64,000 nt of DNA from an uncultured Myxococcales bacterium (GTDB lineage: Bacteria > Myxococcota_A > Polyangia > Polyangiales > Polyangiaceae), in contig CALFEQ010000120.1 in the NCBI GenBank assembly GCA_937949945.1, forward strand, positions 28,887-92,886, in the 5' to 3' direction. Positions 9,477 to 19,500 of the stretch are shown in pieces (position 1 is the first letter of the stretch; every line of letters starts with the position of its first letter). Below the pieces are notes generated by a model. It saw nothing but the letters and a program-made list of their open reading frames with translations, was not told where the DNA came from and searched no databases. Position numbers and translations under genes: made by a program.

Positions 9477-9507
9477 CAGTCCTCAGTCCTCAGTCCTCAG
9501 TCCTCAG
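9477..9507 (+). repeat. Heptamer repeat, locus B left arm (CAGTCCT x4)
   Basis: Four perfect tandem CAGTCCT units plus CAG. It pairs in inverted orientation with 9662-9689. Confidence 0.85.
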
Positions 9508-9607
9508 CAGGTCGTTTCGAGACCGCAGGCGCCCTGACCATCGCCGAGCCGAAACCCAGAGCGAGGATGGCCCGCCTGGACGTCACGAAAGGCACGAACC
9601 TTGATCC

Positions 9608-9631
9608 CCTGGAGCCTGGAGCCTGGAGCCT
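9608..9631 (+). repeat. Heptamer repeat, locus B middle (CCTGGAG x3)
   Basis: Three perfect CCTGGAG units plus CCT. This is the second repeat type, the complement of GGCTCCA, also found at 36.7 and 63.8 kb. Confidence 0.85.
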
Positions 9632-9661
9632 CAACCCGTTGAATCTCCTGGCGTTCTCGCT

Positions 9662-9689
9662 GAGGACCAAGGACCGAGGACGGAGGACT
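9662..9689 (+). repeat. Heptamer repeat, locus B right arm (GAGGACN x4, degenerate)
   Basis: Four units with drift (GAGGACC, AAGGACC, GAGGACG, GAGGACT), inverted relative to the array at 9477-9507. Confidence 0.7.
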
Positions 9690-9774
9690 CGCGCGCGAAG
9701 CGCGCGTCACAGGTGCGTCCCAAGCACACCTTTCCTTGCACCGCCCCCCGGCGCGCGCTACCCCGCCGCGACCC

Positions 9775-11895
9775 ATGCGAGTTCCTGCCCTTCTGGTCGC
9801 TTCGCTGTCGGCTGCCGTCGCTGCTTGTGTCATCGGAGAAAAGCCGGAAGAAGAAACGCGCGCAGCGTCTTCCGCCGTCTCGTCGTGCCTCGCGGGGGCG
9901 CGGCCGTCGGCGGGCTTCGCCACCGCTCCGGCGCTCGGTGACCTCACCTTCTCGATGCCCGTCGGCATGATTCCTTCGCCGACGCACCGGAATCGCTTCT
10001 ACGTCGTCGAGAAGAAGGGCTTCATCCGCCGCGTCGAGACGAACGGGACGGAGGCGACGAGCTCGCTCTTCGTCGATCTCAGCGGGATCGTGAACGCCGG
10101 GCCCAACGAGGCGGGCCTGCTCGGCCTCGCCCTCCACCCGAAGTTCGCCGACAACGGCTACCTGTTCCTCTCGTACACGAAGAAGAGCCCGACCAGCCCG
10201 GCGAACCTGGCGTCCGTCATCGCGCGCGCCAAGACGACGGACGGAGGGCTCACGCTCGACGCGAGCACGCTCGAGGAGCTCCTCGTGCTCGACCAGCCGT
10301 ACAGCAATCACAACGGCGGAAACATCGCGTTCGGGCCGGACGGCTACCTCTACATCGCCTTCGGCGACGGCGGCTCCGGCGGCGATCCGCAGGGGAACGG
10401 ACAGAACACGAACAACCTGTTCGGCAAGATCCTCCGCATCGACATCGATGGCGGCTCGCCGTACGCGATCCCGGAGGACAACCCGTTCAAGAACGGAGGC
10501 GGGAAGCCCGAGATCTTCGCGTGGGGCCTGCGCAACCCGTGGCGCTTCACGTTCGATCGCCTCACCGGCGAGCTCTGGGCCGGCGACGTCGGGCAGAACA
10601 AGTACGAGGAGATCGACAAGATCGTCCTCGGCGGCAACTACGGCTGGGGCCTGCGCGAGGGCTTCCACTGCTACCGGCAGCCGCCGTGCGACGTCCCCGG
10701 CGCCATCGACCCGGTGGTCGAGTACGACCACTCGGAGGGCTACTCCGTCACCGGCGGCTACGTGTACCGCGGCTTGGAGATCCCGGAGCTCTACGGCCAC
10801 TACCTCTATGGTGACTTCGGCACGGGCAAGATCTGGGCGATCCCGTCGAACGCGAGCCAGCCGACGCCGCGTCTGCTCATCGACACGTCGCACTCGATCT
10901 CCTCGTTCGCGGAGGACCACGACGGCGAGCTCTACATCCTCGACTACGGCAGCGGGAAGATCCGGAAGCTCGTCCAGACGACCGCGTCGGACGGCATTCC
11001 GCAGAAGCTCTCGGAGACGGGCTGCTTCCTCGCCGACGACCCGCGCGTCCCGGCAGCGAGCCTCGTCCCCTACGACATCAACTCGCCGCTCTGGAGCGAC
11101 GGCACGGAGAAGTCGCGCTGGATGTCGCTGCCCTCGAGCGGAAAGATCACGGTCCGCAACGACGGTAGCTTCGACTTCCCGCCCGGCACCGTGCTCGTGA
11201 AGGAGTTCCGTCTCGGCGGCAAGCGCATCGAGACGCGTCTCTTCGTCCGGCACACCGACGGGAGCTGGGCCGGCTACACCTACGAGTGGAACGACGACGA
11301 GAGCGACGCCGTCCTGCTCCCGCACGGCAAGTCGAAGGAGATCGGCGGGCAGACGTGGACCTATCCGAGCCGCTCGCAGTGCATCACCTGCCACAACGCC
11401 GCGGCCGGCGGAGCGATCGGACCCGAGCTCGCGCAGCTCGACCGCCCGCACACGTACCCCGACGGCACGACGGTGAACCAGCTCGACAAGCTCGCGGCGA
11501 TGGGCGTGTTCAGCGCGCCGCTGCCGGAGGAGCGTCATCCGCTCCCCTCGCCCTCCGATACGAGCGCCTCGATCGAGGACCGCGCGCGGTCCTACCTCCA
11601 CGCGAACTGCGCCTTCTGCCACAGGCCGCAAGGGCCCGGGCGCGGCGCCGCCGACCTGCGCTTCAGCCGGACGTTCAAGGGCACGCGCGTGTGCAACGCG
11701 GAGCCCGAGACGGGTGACCTCGGCATCGCGGACGCGAAGATCGTGGTGCCGGGCGATCCGAGCAAGTCGCTGCTCTCCGTCCGGATGCACCGCACGGACG
11801 ACGCGCGCATGCCGCCGATCGGCACGTCGGTCGTCGATCCGCTCGGGACGTCGGTCGTCGACGAGTGGATCGCGTCGCTCACCGAGTGCAAGTGA
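9775..11895 (+). CDS. Secreted PQQ-dependent sugar dehydrogenase with diheme cytochrome c tail
   Basis: This 706-residue lipoprotein (lipobox VAAC at about residue 18) has two parts. Residues about 45-420 match the soluble aldose-sugar (glucose/sorbosone) dehydrogenase beta-propeller family: VEKKGFIRRVETN, GLLGLALHPKFADNGYLF, NHNGGNIAFGPDGYLYIAFG, and GLRNPWRFTFDRLTGELW. Residues about 440-706 carry two heme-binding CxxCH motifs, CITCH near 537 and CAFCH near 613, as in SO2930-type diheme proteins. Oxidation of a sugar or aldehyde with electrons passed through the fused hemes is the likely role, at the cell surface or periplasm. ATG at 9775 places the signal peptide first. It ends 4 bp from the convergent GGDEF gene. 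Confidence 0.88.
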   Translation: MRVPALLVASLSAAVAACVIGEKPEEETRAASSAVSSCLAGARPSAGFATAPALGDLTFSMPVGMIPSPTHRNRFYVVEKKGFIRRVETNGTEATSSLFVDLSGIVNAGPNEAGLLGLALHPKFADNGYLFLSYTKKSPTSPANLASVIARAKTTDGGLTLDASTLEELLVLDQPYSNHNGGNIAFGPDGYLYIAFGDGGSGGDPQGNGQNTNNLFGKILRIDIDGGSPYAIPEDNPFKNGGGKPEIFAWGLRNPWRFTFDRLTGELWAGDVGQNKYEEIDKIVLGGNYGWGLREGFHCYRQPPCDVPGAIDPVVEYDHSEGYSVTGGYVYRGLEIPELYGHYLYGDFGTGKIWAIPSNASQPTPRLLIDTSHSISSFAEDHDGELYILDYGSGKIRKLVQTTASDGIPQKLSETGCFLADDPRVPAASLVPYDINSPLWSDGTEKSRWMSLPSSGKITVRNDGSFDFPPGTVLVKEFRLGGKRIETRLFVRHTDGSWAGYTYEWNDDESDAVLLPHGKSKEIGGQTWTYPSRSQCITCHNAAAGGAIGPELAQLDRPHTYPDGTTVNQLDKLAAMGVFSAPLPEERHPLPSPSDTSASIEDRARSYLHANCAFCHRPQGPGRGAADLRFSRTFKGTRVCNAEPETGDLGIADAKIVVPGDPSKSLLSVRMHRTDDARMPPIGTSVVDPLGTSVVDEWIASLTECK

Positions 11896-11899
11896 GGCG

Positions 11900-12862
11900 C
11901 TACTCCATCTCGACGCGGTTCCGGCCGCCGCGCTTCGCGCGGTAGAGCGCCTTGTCGGCGCGATCGACGATGCCCTCGAAGTTGTAGCCGTTCCGCTCGT
12001 CGGCGGCCGCGACGCCGGCGCTCAGGGTGACGTGCCGGGGCTCGTCCTTCGCGCCGAGGCCGATCGCCTTGGACGCGACCGCGCTTCGGAGCCGGTTCGC
12101 GACGACGCGCGCCGCCGGCCCCGGCGTCGCGCGCAGGAGGACGACGAACTCCTCGCCGCCGTAGCGACACGCGATGTCGTCCTCGCGGAGCGAGGTCGAG
12201 AAGATCTCCGCGACGTGGCGGAGGACCCGGTCGCCGTCCTCGTGGCCGTAGGTGTCGTTCACCAGCTTGAAGTGATCGATGTCGGCGAGGATGAGCGCGA
12301 ACGGTCGCTTGTGGCGACGGGCGTGCGCCGACTCCTCGCGCAGACGCCGCTCGAAGTAGCGACGGTTGTACAGGCCCGTCAGCGCGTCGTGCGCCGAGCA
12401 CTCGAGCGCGAAGCGCAGCTTGTTCTTCAGCTCGCGCTGCATCCGCGACCGCTCGCACACCGCCTTGATCTTCGCGCAGAGGAGCGTCGTGCTGAGAGGC
12501 TTGACGACGTGGTCCATCACGCCGGCCTCGATCAGCTTCAAGAGGTCCGCCTCGTTGGGCGGCCTGCCGAGGACGACCATGACGGGGATCGTGGCGGTCT
12601 CCGGATCCTGCCGCAGGCGACGGAACAGCGAGAAGGCGTCGAGCCCCGGCAGGGTGAAGTCGACCAGGATGCAGTCGAGCGTGCTCGCCTTCTCGAGCGC
12701 GATCTTCGCGGCCCGCTCCTCGCTCTCCGTGTGCACGGCGTCCATCGCGAGGAGGCTGACCTGTTGGAGGACGAGCTTGCGCGTGGCGTCGTCGGCGACG
12801 ACGAGAAGCTCCCCTGCCGCGACCGGCACCACGGAAGACAGGAGTGACTCGCGCACGCTCAC
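11900..12862 (-). CDS. Response regulator with GGDEF diguanylate cyclase domain
   Basis: The 320-residue protein joins a receiver domain (about residues 15-130) to a GGDEF domain (about 155-315). The receiver has the phosphoacceptor region ILVDFTLPGLDAF and the conserved lysine in HVVKPL. The GGDEF half has HDALTGLYNRRYF, DIDHFKLVNDTYGHEDGD, and the active-site RYGGEEF. An inhibitory RxxD site (REDD) lies five residues before it, so product inhibition is expected. It should synthesise cyclic di-GMP after phosphorylation. GTG at 12862 is the chosen start; a second GTG two codons later is possible. It lies 11 bp after the EamA gene, probably in the same operon. No histidine kinase partner is adjacent. 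Confidence 0.9.
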   Translation of the reverse strand: MSVRESLLSSVVPVAAGELLVVADDATRKLVLQQVSLLAMDAVHTESEERAAKIALEKASTLDCILVDFTLPGLDAFSLFRRLRQDPETATIPVMVVLGRPPNEADLLKLIEAGVMDHVVKPLSTTLLCAKIKAVCERSRMQRELKNKLRFALECSAHDALTGLYNRRYFERRLREESAHARRHKRPFALILADIDHFKLVNDTYGHEDGDRVLRHVAEIFSTSLREDDIACRYGGEEFVVLLRATPGPAARVVANRLRSAVASKAIGLGAKDEPRHVTLSAGVAAADERNGYNFEGIVDRADKALYRAKRGGRNRVEME

Positions 12863-12873
12863 GCGAGGCGATT

Positions 12874-13782
12874 CTACTCGATGGCCACGGGCCGAGGCTC
12901 CACAAGTTGTTGCCTCGTGCTGACGACGAGGGCCGCTCCCACCAGGATGAAGGTCCCACCCGTGATCTGGAGCGCCGACACGCGCTGCCCCATCACCAGC
13001 GCGGCGAGGACGACGGCGACGAACGGCTCCAGGAGCGTCAGGATCGAAGCGTGGCTGGCCGCGATCCTCCGGAGCCCCCAGACGAAGGTGAGCGCGCCGA
13101 TGGCGCCGGGCCCGAGCGCGCCGAGCGTCACGACGACGAGCGCGGAGGTCGGCGTCGACGCGAGGGCTCCGTCCGGGACCATCGCGAGGAGGAGCGGAAT
13201 CGCGACGAAGCCGTGATAGAAGGTGAGCTCGCTCCCCGAGAACACGTGCGTGAGGCGCTTGTTCACGAGGACGTTGGAGGCGTAGAAGACGGCGCTGCCG
13301 GCGCCGAGCGCCGCGCCGACGAAGTCGCCGGCCGACAGGTCGGAGCGCCACGGCGCGAGCAGGAACACGAGCCCGGCGAAGGAGAGCGCCACCGCGGCGA
13401 TCGTGCGGAGCTGCAGGCGCTCTCGGAGCACGACCGGCGCGACGAGCGCGACGAACACGGGCGTGAGGTAGTGCGTGAGGACGGCGATCGCGACGCTCGT
13501 GCGCTGATACGCCGCGAAGAAGAGCGCGATGTTGAGCGCGTCCGCGACGCCGAGCCATCCGACGCCGAGCCAGTGCACGAGCTTCGCGCGTGCACGGACG
13601 CGGTCCTTCATCATGACGGGCAGGCTCGCCAGCGTCATGACGATCATGACGACCGCCGACTGGAGCGCGGCCGGCATCGGCGCGTGCTTCAGGATGAGCG
13701 GCCAGGTCCCCCACCCCGTCGCCGCCGTCGCGACGAGGGCGTAACCGAGACGCCGTGATTCGCGTCCACTCGAGTTCGTCAC
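12874..13782 (-). CDS. EamA/DMT-family transporter
   Basis: A 302-residue inner-membrane protein with about ten hydrophobic segments in two EamA repeats. The first repeat includes GWGTWPLILKHAP and LTHYLTPVFVALVAPVVLRE. The second ends with SHASILTLLEPFVAVVLAAL and GGTFILVGAALVV, the usual EamA repeat endings. Family members export or import small metabolites; the substrate is unknown. The GTG start at 13782 overlaps the mutS stop codon in GTGA, indicating translational coupling, so it is read from the mutS transcript. Confidence 0.88.
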   Translation of the reverse strand: MTNSSGRESRRLGYALVATAATGWGTWPLILKHAPMPAALQSAVVMIVMTLASLPVMMKDRVRARAKLVHWLGVGWLGVADALNIALFFAAYQRTSVAIAVLTHYLTPVFVALVAPVVLRERLQLRTIAAVALSFAGLVFLLAPWRSDLSAGDFVGAALGAGSAVFYASNVLVNKRLTHVFSGSELTFYHGFVAIPLLLAMVPDGALASTPTSALVVVTLGALGPGAIGALTFVWGLRRIAASHASILTLLEPFVAVVLAALVMGQRVSALQITGGTFILVGAALVVSTRQQLVEPRPVAIE

Positions 13783-16583
13783 GATGACTCGCTCGCGAGC
13801 TCCTTCAGCTTTGCCAGGGTCGTCAGCGCCTCGATCGGCGTGATGCGTTCGACGTCGAGCGCGCGCAGCATGTCGAGTGCCGGGCTCGACGGCCGCGCGA
13901 CCTCCGGCGCGCGCGACGCGCTCGGCTCGCCCCCGAAGAGGCCGAGCTGCCCGTCCTTCCGCCGCGCACGCGGGCGCGAGGCACCGCCGGTCGGCAAGGA
14001 CGCGCTCCGCTCGAGGTCGTCGAGGATCGCCTTCGCGCGCGCGAGGATCGACTCCGGAAGCCCCGCGAGGCGCGCGCAGGCGACCCCGTAGCTGCGCGAG
14101 GCGGCGCCGCGCTGGACCTTGTGGAAGAAGACGATGCTGCCCGCGTGCTCGCGCGCGCTCACGCTGTAGTTCTCGGCGCGGGCGGCGCTCGCGGCGAGCT
14201 CCGTGAGCTCGTGGTAGTGCGTCGCGAACAGCGCGCGGCAACCGATGACGTCGTGGAGGTACTCGGCGACGGCCCAGGCGATGGAGAGCCCGTCGTACGT
14301 GCTCGTCCCGCGGCCGATCTCGTCGAGGACGACGAGCGAGCGCCGCGTCGCGCGACGGACGATGTTCGCCGTCTCCTTCATCTCGACCATGAAGGTGCTC
14401 TCGCCGCGCGAGAGGTTGTCGCTCGCGCCCACGCGCGTGAGAACGCGGTCGACGATGCCGATGTGCGCACGCCGCGCGGGGACGAACGATCCCGCGTGCG
14501 CGAGGATCACGCAGAGCGCGATCTGACGCATGAACGTCGACTTGCCCGCCATGTTCGGGCCCGTGATGATCCACATCCTCGAGCGGTCCGGTGGCGCGTC
14601 CGGCGACGCGTCCAGGCGGACGTCGTTCGGCACGAACCGCCCGGCCGCCGCGAGCCGCTCGACGACGGGATGGCGTGCCTCCTCGAGATCCAGCTCGAGC
14701 GACTCGTCGACCTCGGGGCGCACGTAGTCGTCGCGATGCGCGACCTCCGCGAGCGCGCTCGCCACGTCGAGCGCCGCGAGCCGCGCGGAGACGGCGCGCA
14801 GCCGATCGGTGTGCGCGGACAGCTCGCTCACGAGCGACGACCACAGCTCCGACTCGCGGGTGGAGAGCCGCTCCTCGGCGTGAGCGAGCTTGTCGGCGAG
14901 CGTGTCGAGCTCGTCGCACGTGAACCTCTCGCCGGTCGCGATCGTCTGCTTGCGACGCCACGTCTTCGGCGCCTTCGCGAGATGACTCTTCGTGACCTCG
15001 AGGTACCAGCCGAACACGCGCGTGTAGCGTAGCTTCAGCGACGGGATTTGCGACTCCTCGCGGAGCCTGGCTTCGAGCTCGACGATGAGGCGCTGCCCGT
15101 CCTTCGCGAGCGTGCGCGCCTCGTCGAGCTCTGCATCGAAGCCGTCACGGAAGACTCCTCCGTCGCTCACGCGCACGGGCGGATCGTCGACGAGCGCGGC
15201 CGCGAGCTTGGCGTGGAGGTCCTCGCAACGGTCGACGAAGGGCTCACCCTCCGGGATCTCGAGCGCCTCGCGCGCGTTGCGGTCGGGGCAACGCGCGAGC
15301 GCGTCGTCGATCGCGGGCAGCTCGGCCAGAGACGCTCGGAGCTGCGCGAGGTCGCGCGGGCCGACGCGATCGACGGCGAGCTTGACCGCGAGGCGCTCGA
15401 TGTCGGCGATCTTCGCAAGCCGCGAGCGAAGCTCTGCGCGGAGGCCCGGCTGCGTGACGAAGAGCTCGACGCCGTCGAGCCTGCGACGGATCTCGGCCAC
15501 GCGCGTGCGCGGCGCGAGCAAGCGCCGCCGGAGCAGGCGCGCGCCGGCCGAGGTCTTCGTCGCGTCGATCTGGGCGAGCAGCGAGCCCTTCGTGTCGCCG
15601 TCGAGCGTGCGCACGAGCTCGAGGTGCCGCTGCGTCGCATCGTCGAGCACGAGCGTATCGCCGAGCGTGTACTCGACGAGGCGCGTGATCGGCAGCTTCT
15701 TGCCCGGCTCGCACACCTTCGCGAGCGCGATGCAGCGCGCCGCCGCGACGAGCGCGAGGTCGCTGGCGCACGCCGCCCGCGACTTGCCCGGACCGAGGAC
15801 GGAGTCGAGCAGCGCGATGGCGTCTTCGAGCGTCAGCTCCGCCGACGTGGGGAGCATCGCGGCGCCGGGCATGGACGGCGGCGCCTCGTTCGTACGCATG
15901 CGCCGCTGCTCCATGTAGCCCTCGGGCACGTCGGCGGGGATCTCCATCTCCGCCGTGCGCCCCTCTTCGCGGATCACGGCGCGCGGCACGGCGGTCCGGA
16001 GGAGCGGCACGAGCGAGGCGGCGCTCGCGCCGAGCAGGATCTCGCGCGGATCGAGGCGCGTGATCTCCGCGATCGCCGCCTCGGCGCCGTCCGCCTCGCA
16101 AGCGGACAGCTCGCCGGTCGAGAAATCGAGCACCGCGATGCCGACGCGTCCGAGCCCCGGTCCGTCCGAAGCCGACGCCTCGATCCCCATGAGGAAGAGG
16201 TTCTTGCGCGCGTCGAGGCCCGCGTCGTCGTAGGCGAGCGCGGGCGTCGCGACGCGGACCACCTCGCGCGGGACGATCCCCTTCACCTTCGAGGGGTCGG
16301 CCATCTGCTCGCAGATGGCGACCTTGTACCCGTGATCGAGGAGCTTCTGGACGTAGCCGCTCGCGGCGTGCACCGGCACGCCGGCCATCGCGATCGGCTC
16401 CTCCGCCGACTTGTTCCGGCTCGTCAGCGTCAGGTCGAGGATCTTGGCCGCGATGACGGCGTCCTCGAAGAACAGCTCGTAGAAGTCTCCGAGGCGGAAG
16501 AAGACGAGCGCGTCCGGATGCTGCGCCTTCGCCGCCAGGAACTGCTTCATCACGGGGGTGTCGGCGCCGTGCCCCTTCGCCAT
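13779..16583 (-). CDS. mutS: DNA mismatch repair protein MutS
   Basis: MutS recognises mispaired bases and recruits MutL in an ATP-dependent way. The 934-residue protein shows the N-terminal mismatch-binding region (FFRLGDFYELFFEDA, containing the Phe-x-Glu mismatch motif). It also shows the Walker A motif TGPNMAGKSTFMRQ near residue 678, DEIGRGTSTYDGLSIAWA, and ATHYHELTEL. ATG at 16583 was chosen over the upstream ATG at 16622: it has AGGGGTGG upstream and gives the standard N-terminus, while the longer form would overlap the preceding gene. mutL is not in the window. It is 16 bp after the large lipoprotein gene and overlaps the following transporter gene. Confidence 0.97.
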   Translation of the reverse strand: MAKGHGADTPVMKQFLAAKAQHPDALVFFRLGDFYELFFEDAVIAAKILDLTLTSRNKSAEEPIAMAGVPVHAASGYVQKLLDHGYKVAICEQMADPSKVKGIVPREVVRVATPALAYDDAGLDARKNLFLMGIEASASDGPGLGRVGIAVLDFSTGELSACEADGAEAAIAEITRLDPREILLGASAASLVPLLRTAVPRAVIREEGRTAEMEIPADVPEGYMEQRRMRTNEAPPSMPGAAMLPTSAELTLEDAIALLDSVLGPGKSRAACASDLALVAAARCIALAKVCEPGKKLPITRLVEYTLGDTLVLDDATQRHLELVRTLDGDTKGSLLAQIDATKTSAGARLLRRRLLAPRTRVAEIRRRLDGVELFVTQPGLRAELRSRLAKIADIERLAVKLAVDRVGPRDLAQLRASLAELPAIDDALARCPDRNAREALEIPEGEPFVDRCEDLHAKLAAALVDDPPVRVSDGGVFRDGFDAELDEARTLAKDGQRLIVELEARLREESQIPSLKLRYTRVFGWYLEVTKSHLAKAPKTWRRKQTIATGERFTCDELDTLADKLAHAEERLSTRESELWSSLVSELSAHTDRLRAVSARLAALDVASALAEVAHRDDYVRPEVDESLELDLEEARHPVVERLAAAGRFVPNDVRLDASPDAPPDRSRMWIITGPNMAGKSTFMRQIALCVILAHAGSFVPARRAHIGIVDRVLTRVGASDNLSRGESTFMVEMKETANIVRRATRRSLVVLDEIGRGTSTYDGLSIAWAVAEYLHDVIGCRALFATHYHELTELAASAARAENYSVSAREHAGSIVFFHKVQRGAASRSYGVACARLAGLPESILARAKAILDDLERSASLPTGGASRPRARRKDGQLGLFGGEPSASRAPEVARPSSPALDMLRALDVERITPIEALTTLAKLKELASESS

Positions 16584-16599
16584 CGTGGGACCACCCCTG

Positions 16600-19500
16600 T
16601 CAGAAGTACGGCGCGCGCGCAATGGACACGCTCGCGAGGTCGATGAGCACGAGCCCCTGCGAGGAGCCGTCGACGACGGCGAGCTGGCCGAGCGTGTCGA
16701 TCCAGCGCATCGACTGCGGGTTGACCGCCGTGGTCCTGGTCTGCGTGGGCAGGTCGATGACCAGCGGCTGGAACGAGCCTCGCGTCTGGAAGAACCACGA
16801 CGTGTCGCGATCGGGGATCACGTCCACCGAGTCCCGCTGCCCGTTGTGGACGAAGAACGAGAACATCGGGTTGCGCATCGCGAGCGGGCTGTTGCGGACG
16901 GGCGCGGAAGCGGCGGCGGCGCTCGGGAGCGCCGGCGCGCGCCCGTTGAGGAGCGCCTCGCGCGGATCGCACGAAACCACGCAGCGACCGTTCGCGTCCG
17001 TCGTCATGTGGCTCAAGAAGCCGACCGCCGATCCGACGGTCACCCACTGCGAGGCGGCGCGCACCTTGAAGCGGACCTGGTGGTGGAAGCAGCACCGCAT
17101 CAGCTTCAGCAAGGGCGCGTTCGACGGGTGCTTGTAGACGACCTCGCGCGACTCGTTCGGCGGGATCGTCGCGAAGCGGCCGAGGACGAGATGATCGTCG
17201 TAGGCCTCGAGCACCGGGAAGTCGCGGTTGCGGTTGTTGTCGGTCGGCCCGCCGAAGACGTTCGTGCAAACCTCCCAGCGAGCCGCGGCGACGCGCTCCC
17301 GCTCGGGCGATCCCATCGGCGCGCCGCTCGGGATCGCGAGCGGATCGTCCCAGCACGCATTCGGTGCCTCGAGGTCGTCGAGTCGCCAGTAGGGATCCTC
17401 GGGCGGCAAGAGCTCGTCGGTGATCTCGATGTAGTCGACGAGCCGTCGCTCGAGCGGCGGCGCTCCGGGTGTCTGCGAATCGATCCCGGCGGCCGCGAGC
17501 GCGTCGTCGATCGTGCGCGCACGCGCTGCGGAGACGTCCCAGTCCTCGACGCCCTTCGCGCAGAACCGTGCCTGCGGCTGCGTGAGCACGAGCGACGAGT
17601 AGCCGTCGACGGTCGAGAGCATTCCCGGCAGCCCCTCGAAGCCGGGCAAGGCGCCCTCGTACGTCACCGCCCAGTCCTGATCGAAGTGGACGTCCGGTAC
17701 GTCGAGCGAGAAGCGGACGCCCACCTCCTCCGTGCCGGCCGTGACGCCGGGCCGCACGGCCGTGGGGCGGATCCGCGGCGTCGCCTCGCTGCCCTGACCG
17801 AAGAGCGGCAGCGGCCTGCCCGCGGCCTGGATCGCCGGCAGCCCGGGGAGGAAGGGCACGTGCTTGCCCGTGCGCGCGTCGTCGCGGAGGAGGAACATCG
17901 AGCGGAGACGGTGCGGCGCGGAGACCGGGAAGAAGACCTCCTGCGTCACGCTCTCCGGCGGAGCGATCGGCGCGTGGTACGGGTCGAAGTCGCCCGGTAC
18001 CGGCTCGGGCTGCGCGACCGCGAGGGCTCCGACGTCGACCGCCGTACCCTCGGCCGTGACGTCGGCCCCGGTCAAGAGCTGCGGGCGGCGGCACGGCGCG
18101 TCCCAGTCGTCGACGTCGATGGCGACGATCTGGCCGTTCGACAGCGTCGCGAACGCGAAGATGCCGCGCAGTCGGCCCGGCCCGATGCCCACGATCGGGT
18201 CCGTCGAGTTCGCCCGGTAGTACGCGCCGAGGTCCGGCGGGTTCCCTTGCGGATCGAGGTTCGGGTTCGGGTTGCACAAGAGCCCCGTCTTCGCGTTCGG
18301 GACCGTGACGCCCTTGATGCGCGTGAGCGGGAAGTCGTGCCGCGCGAACGCGACCGCGACGACCGGGGCGGAGAAGGCGATCCGATCCGGCGGCTGGAAG
18401 GGATTCAGCTCGGGATGCGGCCGGCGCATCGGCGAGCGGTCGGCCGTGAGCGGATCGGTGACGTCGAAGATCGCGATCGAGCCCTCCTTCCGATCGACCG
18501 CGTAGAGGAAGCGCTTGTACTCGCGCGTCGGTGGGCTGATCGCGAGGTCGCGGATCGAGACGGCACGCGACGGGTCGACGACGCTCGTCACGACGAAGGG
18601 AGGCAGCTCGCGCGGAGCTCCCGGCACCGACAGGTCGATGACGTGGATGAGCGGGACGCCGTCGTCCGCCACGTAGAGGAACTGATCGTCGCGCGCGATG
18701 GCGACGGGCTGAGGCGGGTCGAGCGGCCCGAGCTCGAGCGGGAGCTCGGGCGCCTCCGTCGATCCCGCGTCCGGATCGCAAGCCCCCGCGTCGGCGTCGT
18801 CGGCGGCCCCGGCGTCCGCCTGCGCCCGGCACTTGCACGGAAGGAGACCGCAGTGCGACGGCTTCTCGGGCAGCTCGCACGAGAGGTCGACGCCGCCGTC
18901 GACCCACTTCACGCCGTCTTCCCACTCCGGGCCGACGCGGAACGATCCCGGAAGCGCCTCGTCGCCGGCGAGCTCGATCGCGGCCGTGATCGGACACGGC
19001 TCGAGCTGGCCGGGCGCCAGAACGGGTCCCGGTCCGTCGTCGTCGGCCGACGTGCCGTCGGGAAGGCGCCGCGGTGCTCCGCGGAGGAAGGGGCGCGGAT
19101 CGATGGTGACGACCTTTGCCGAGCTCGTCCGGTCCCCCGGGAGCACGGCGACGAGCTCGTACGGCGGCACGTCCGCCCCCGCGTCCGTGTCGCCGCCGAC
19201 GGGACGGCGGGGGACGACGGTGAGCGCGCCAGGCCGCTGCGGGAGCGCGCAGACCGGCCACGAGGTCAACGTCGGCGTGCCTTCGGGATCCGGCCGCCCG
19301 GTGGCGTCGCCGAGGATGCGATGACCCGGGATCCCGTAGATGGCGAACTTGTTCGGCTCGGCCGACGCGACGAACGCCATGCGACCGTCGGGCGTCGCCG
19401 CGATGTCCGTCGGGAGCGCGCCGACGGGCAGGAAGTTGATGCCCGGCACGGTGTGGTTCTGATCGACGATCGCCCCGGCCGAGAGATCGACGACGGCGAC

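Larger units (their letters stand above)
9436..9774. other. Intergenic region with heptamer-repeat locus B
   Basis: No gene is seen. The stretch is occupied by three heptamer arrays and by a short palindromic GCGCGCGAAGCGCGCG at about 9690-9705. It also contains the promoter region of the downstream dehydrogenase gene, where I could not single out -35/-10 boxes. Confidence 0.6.
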
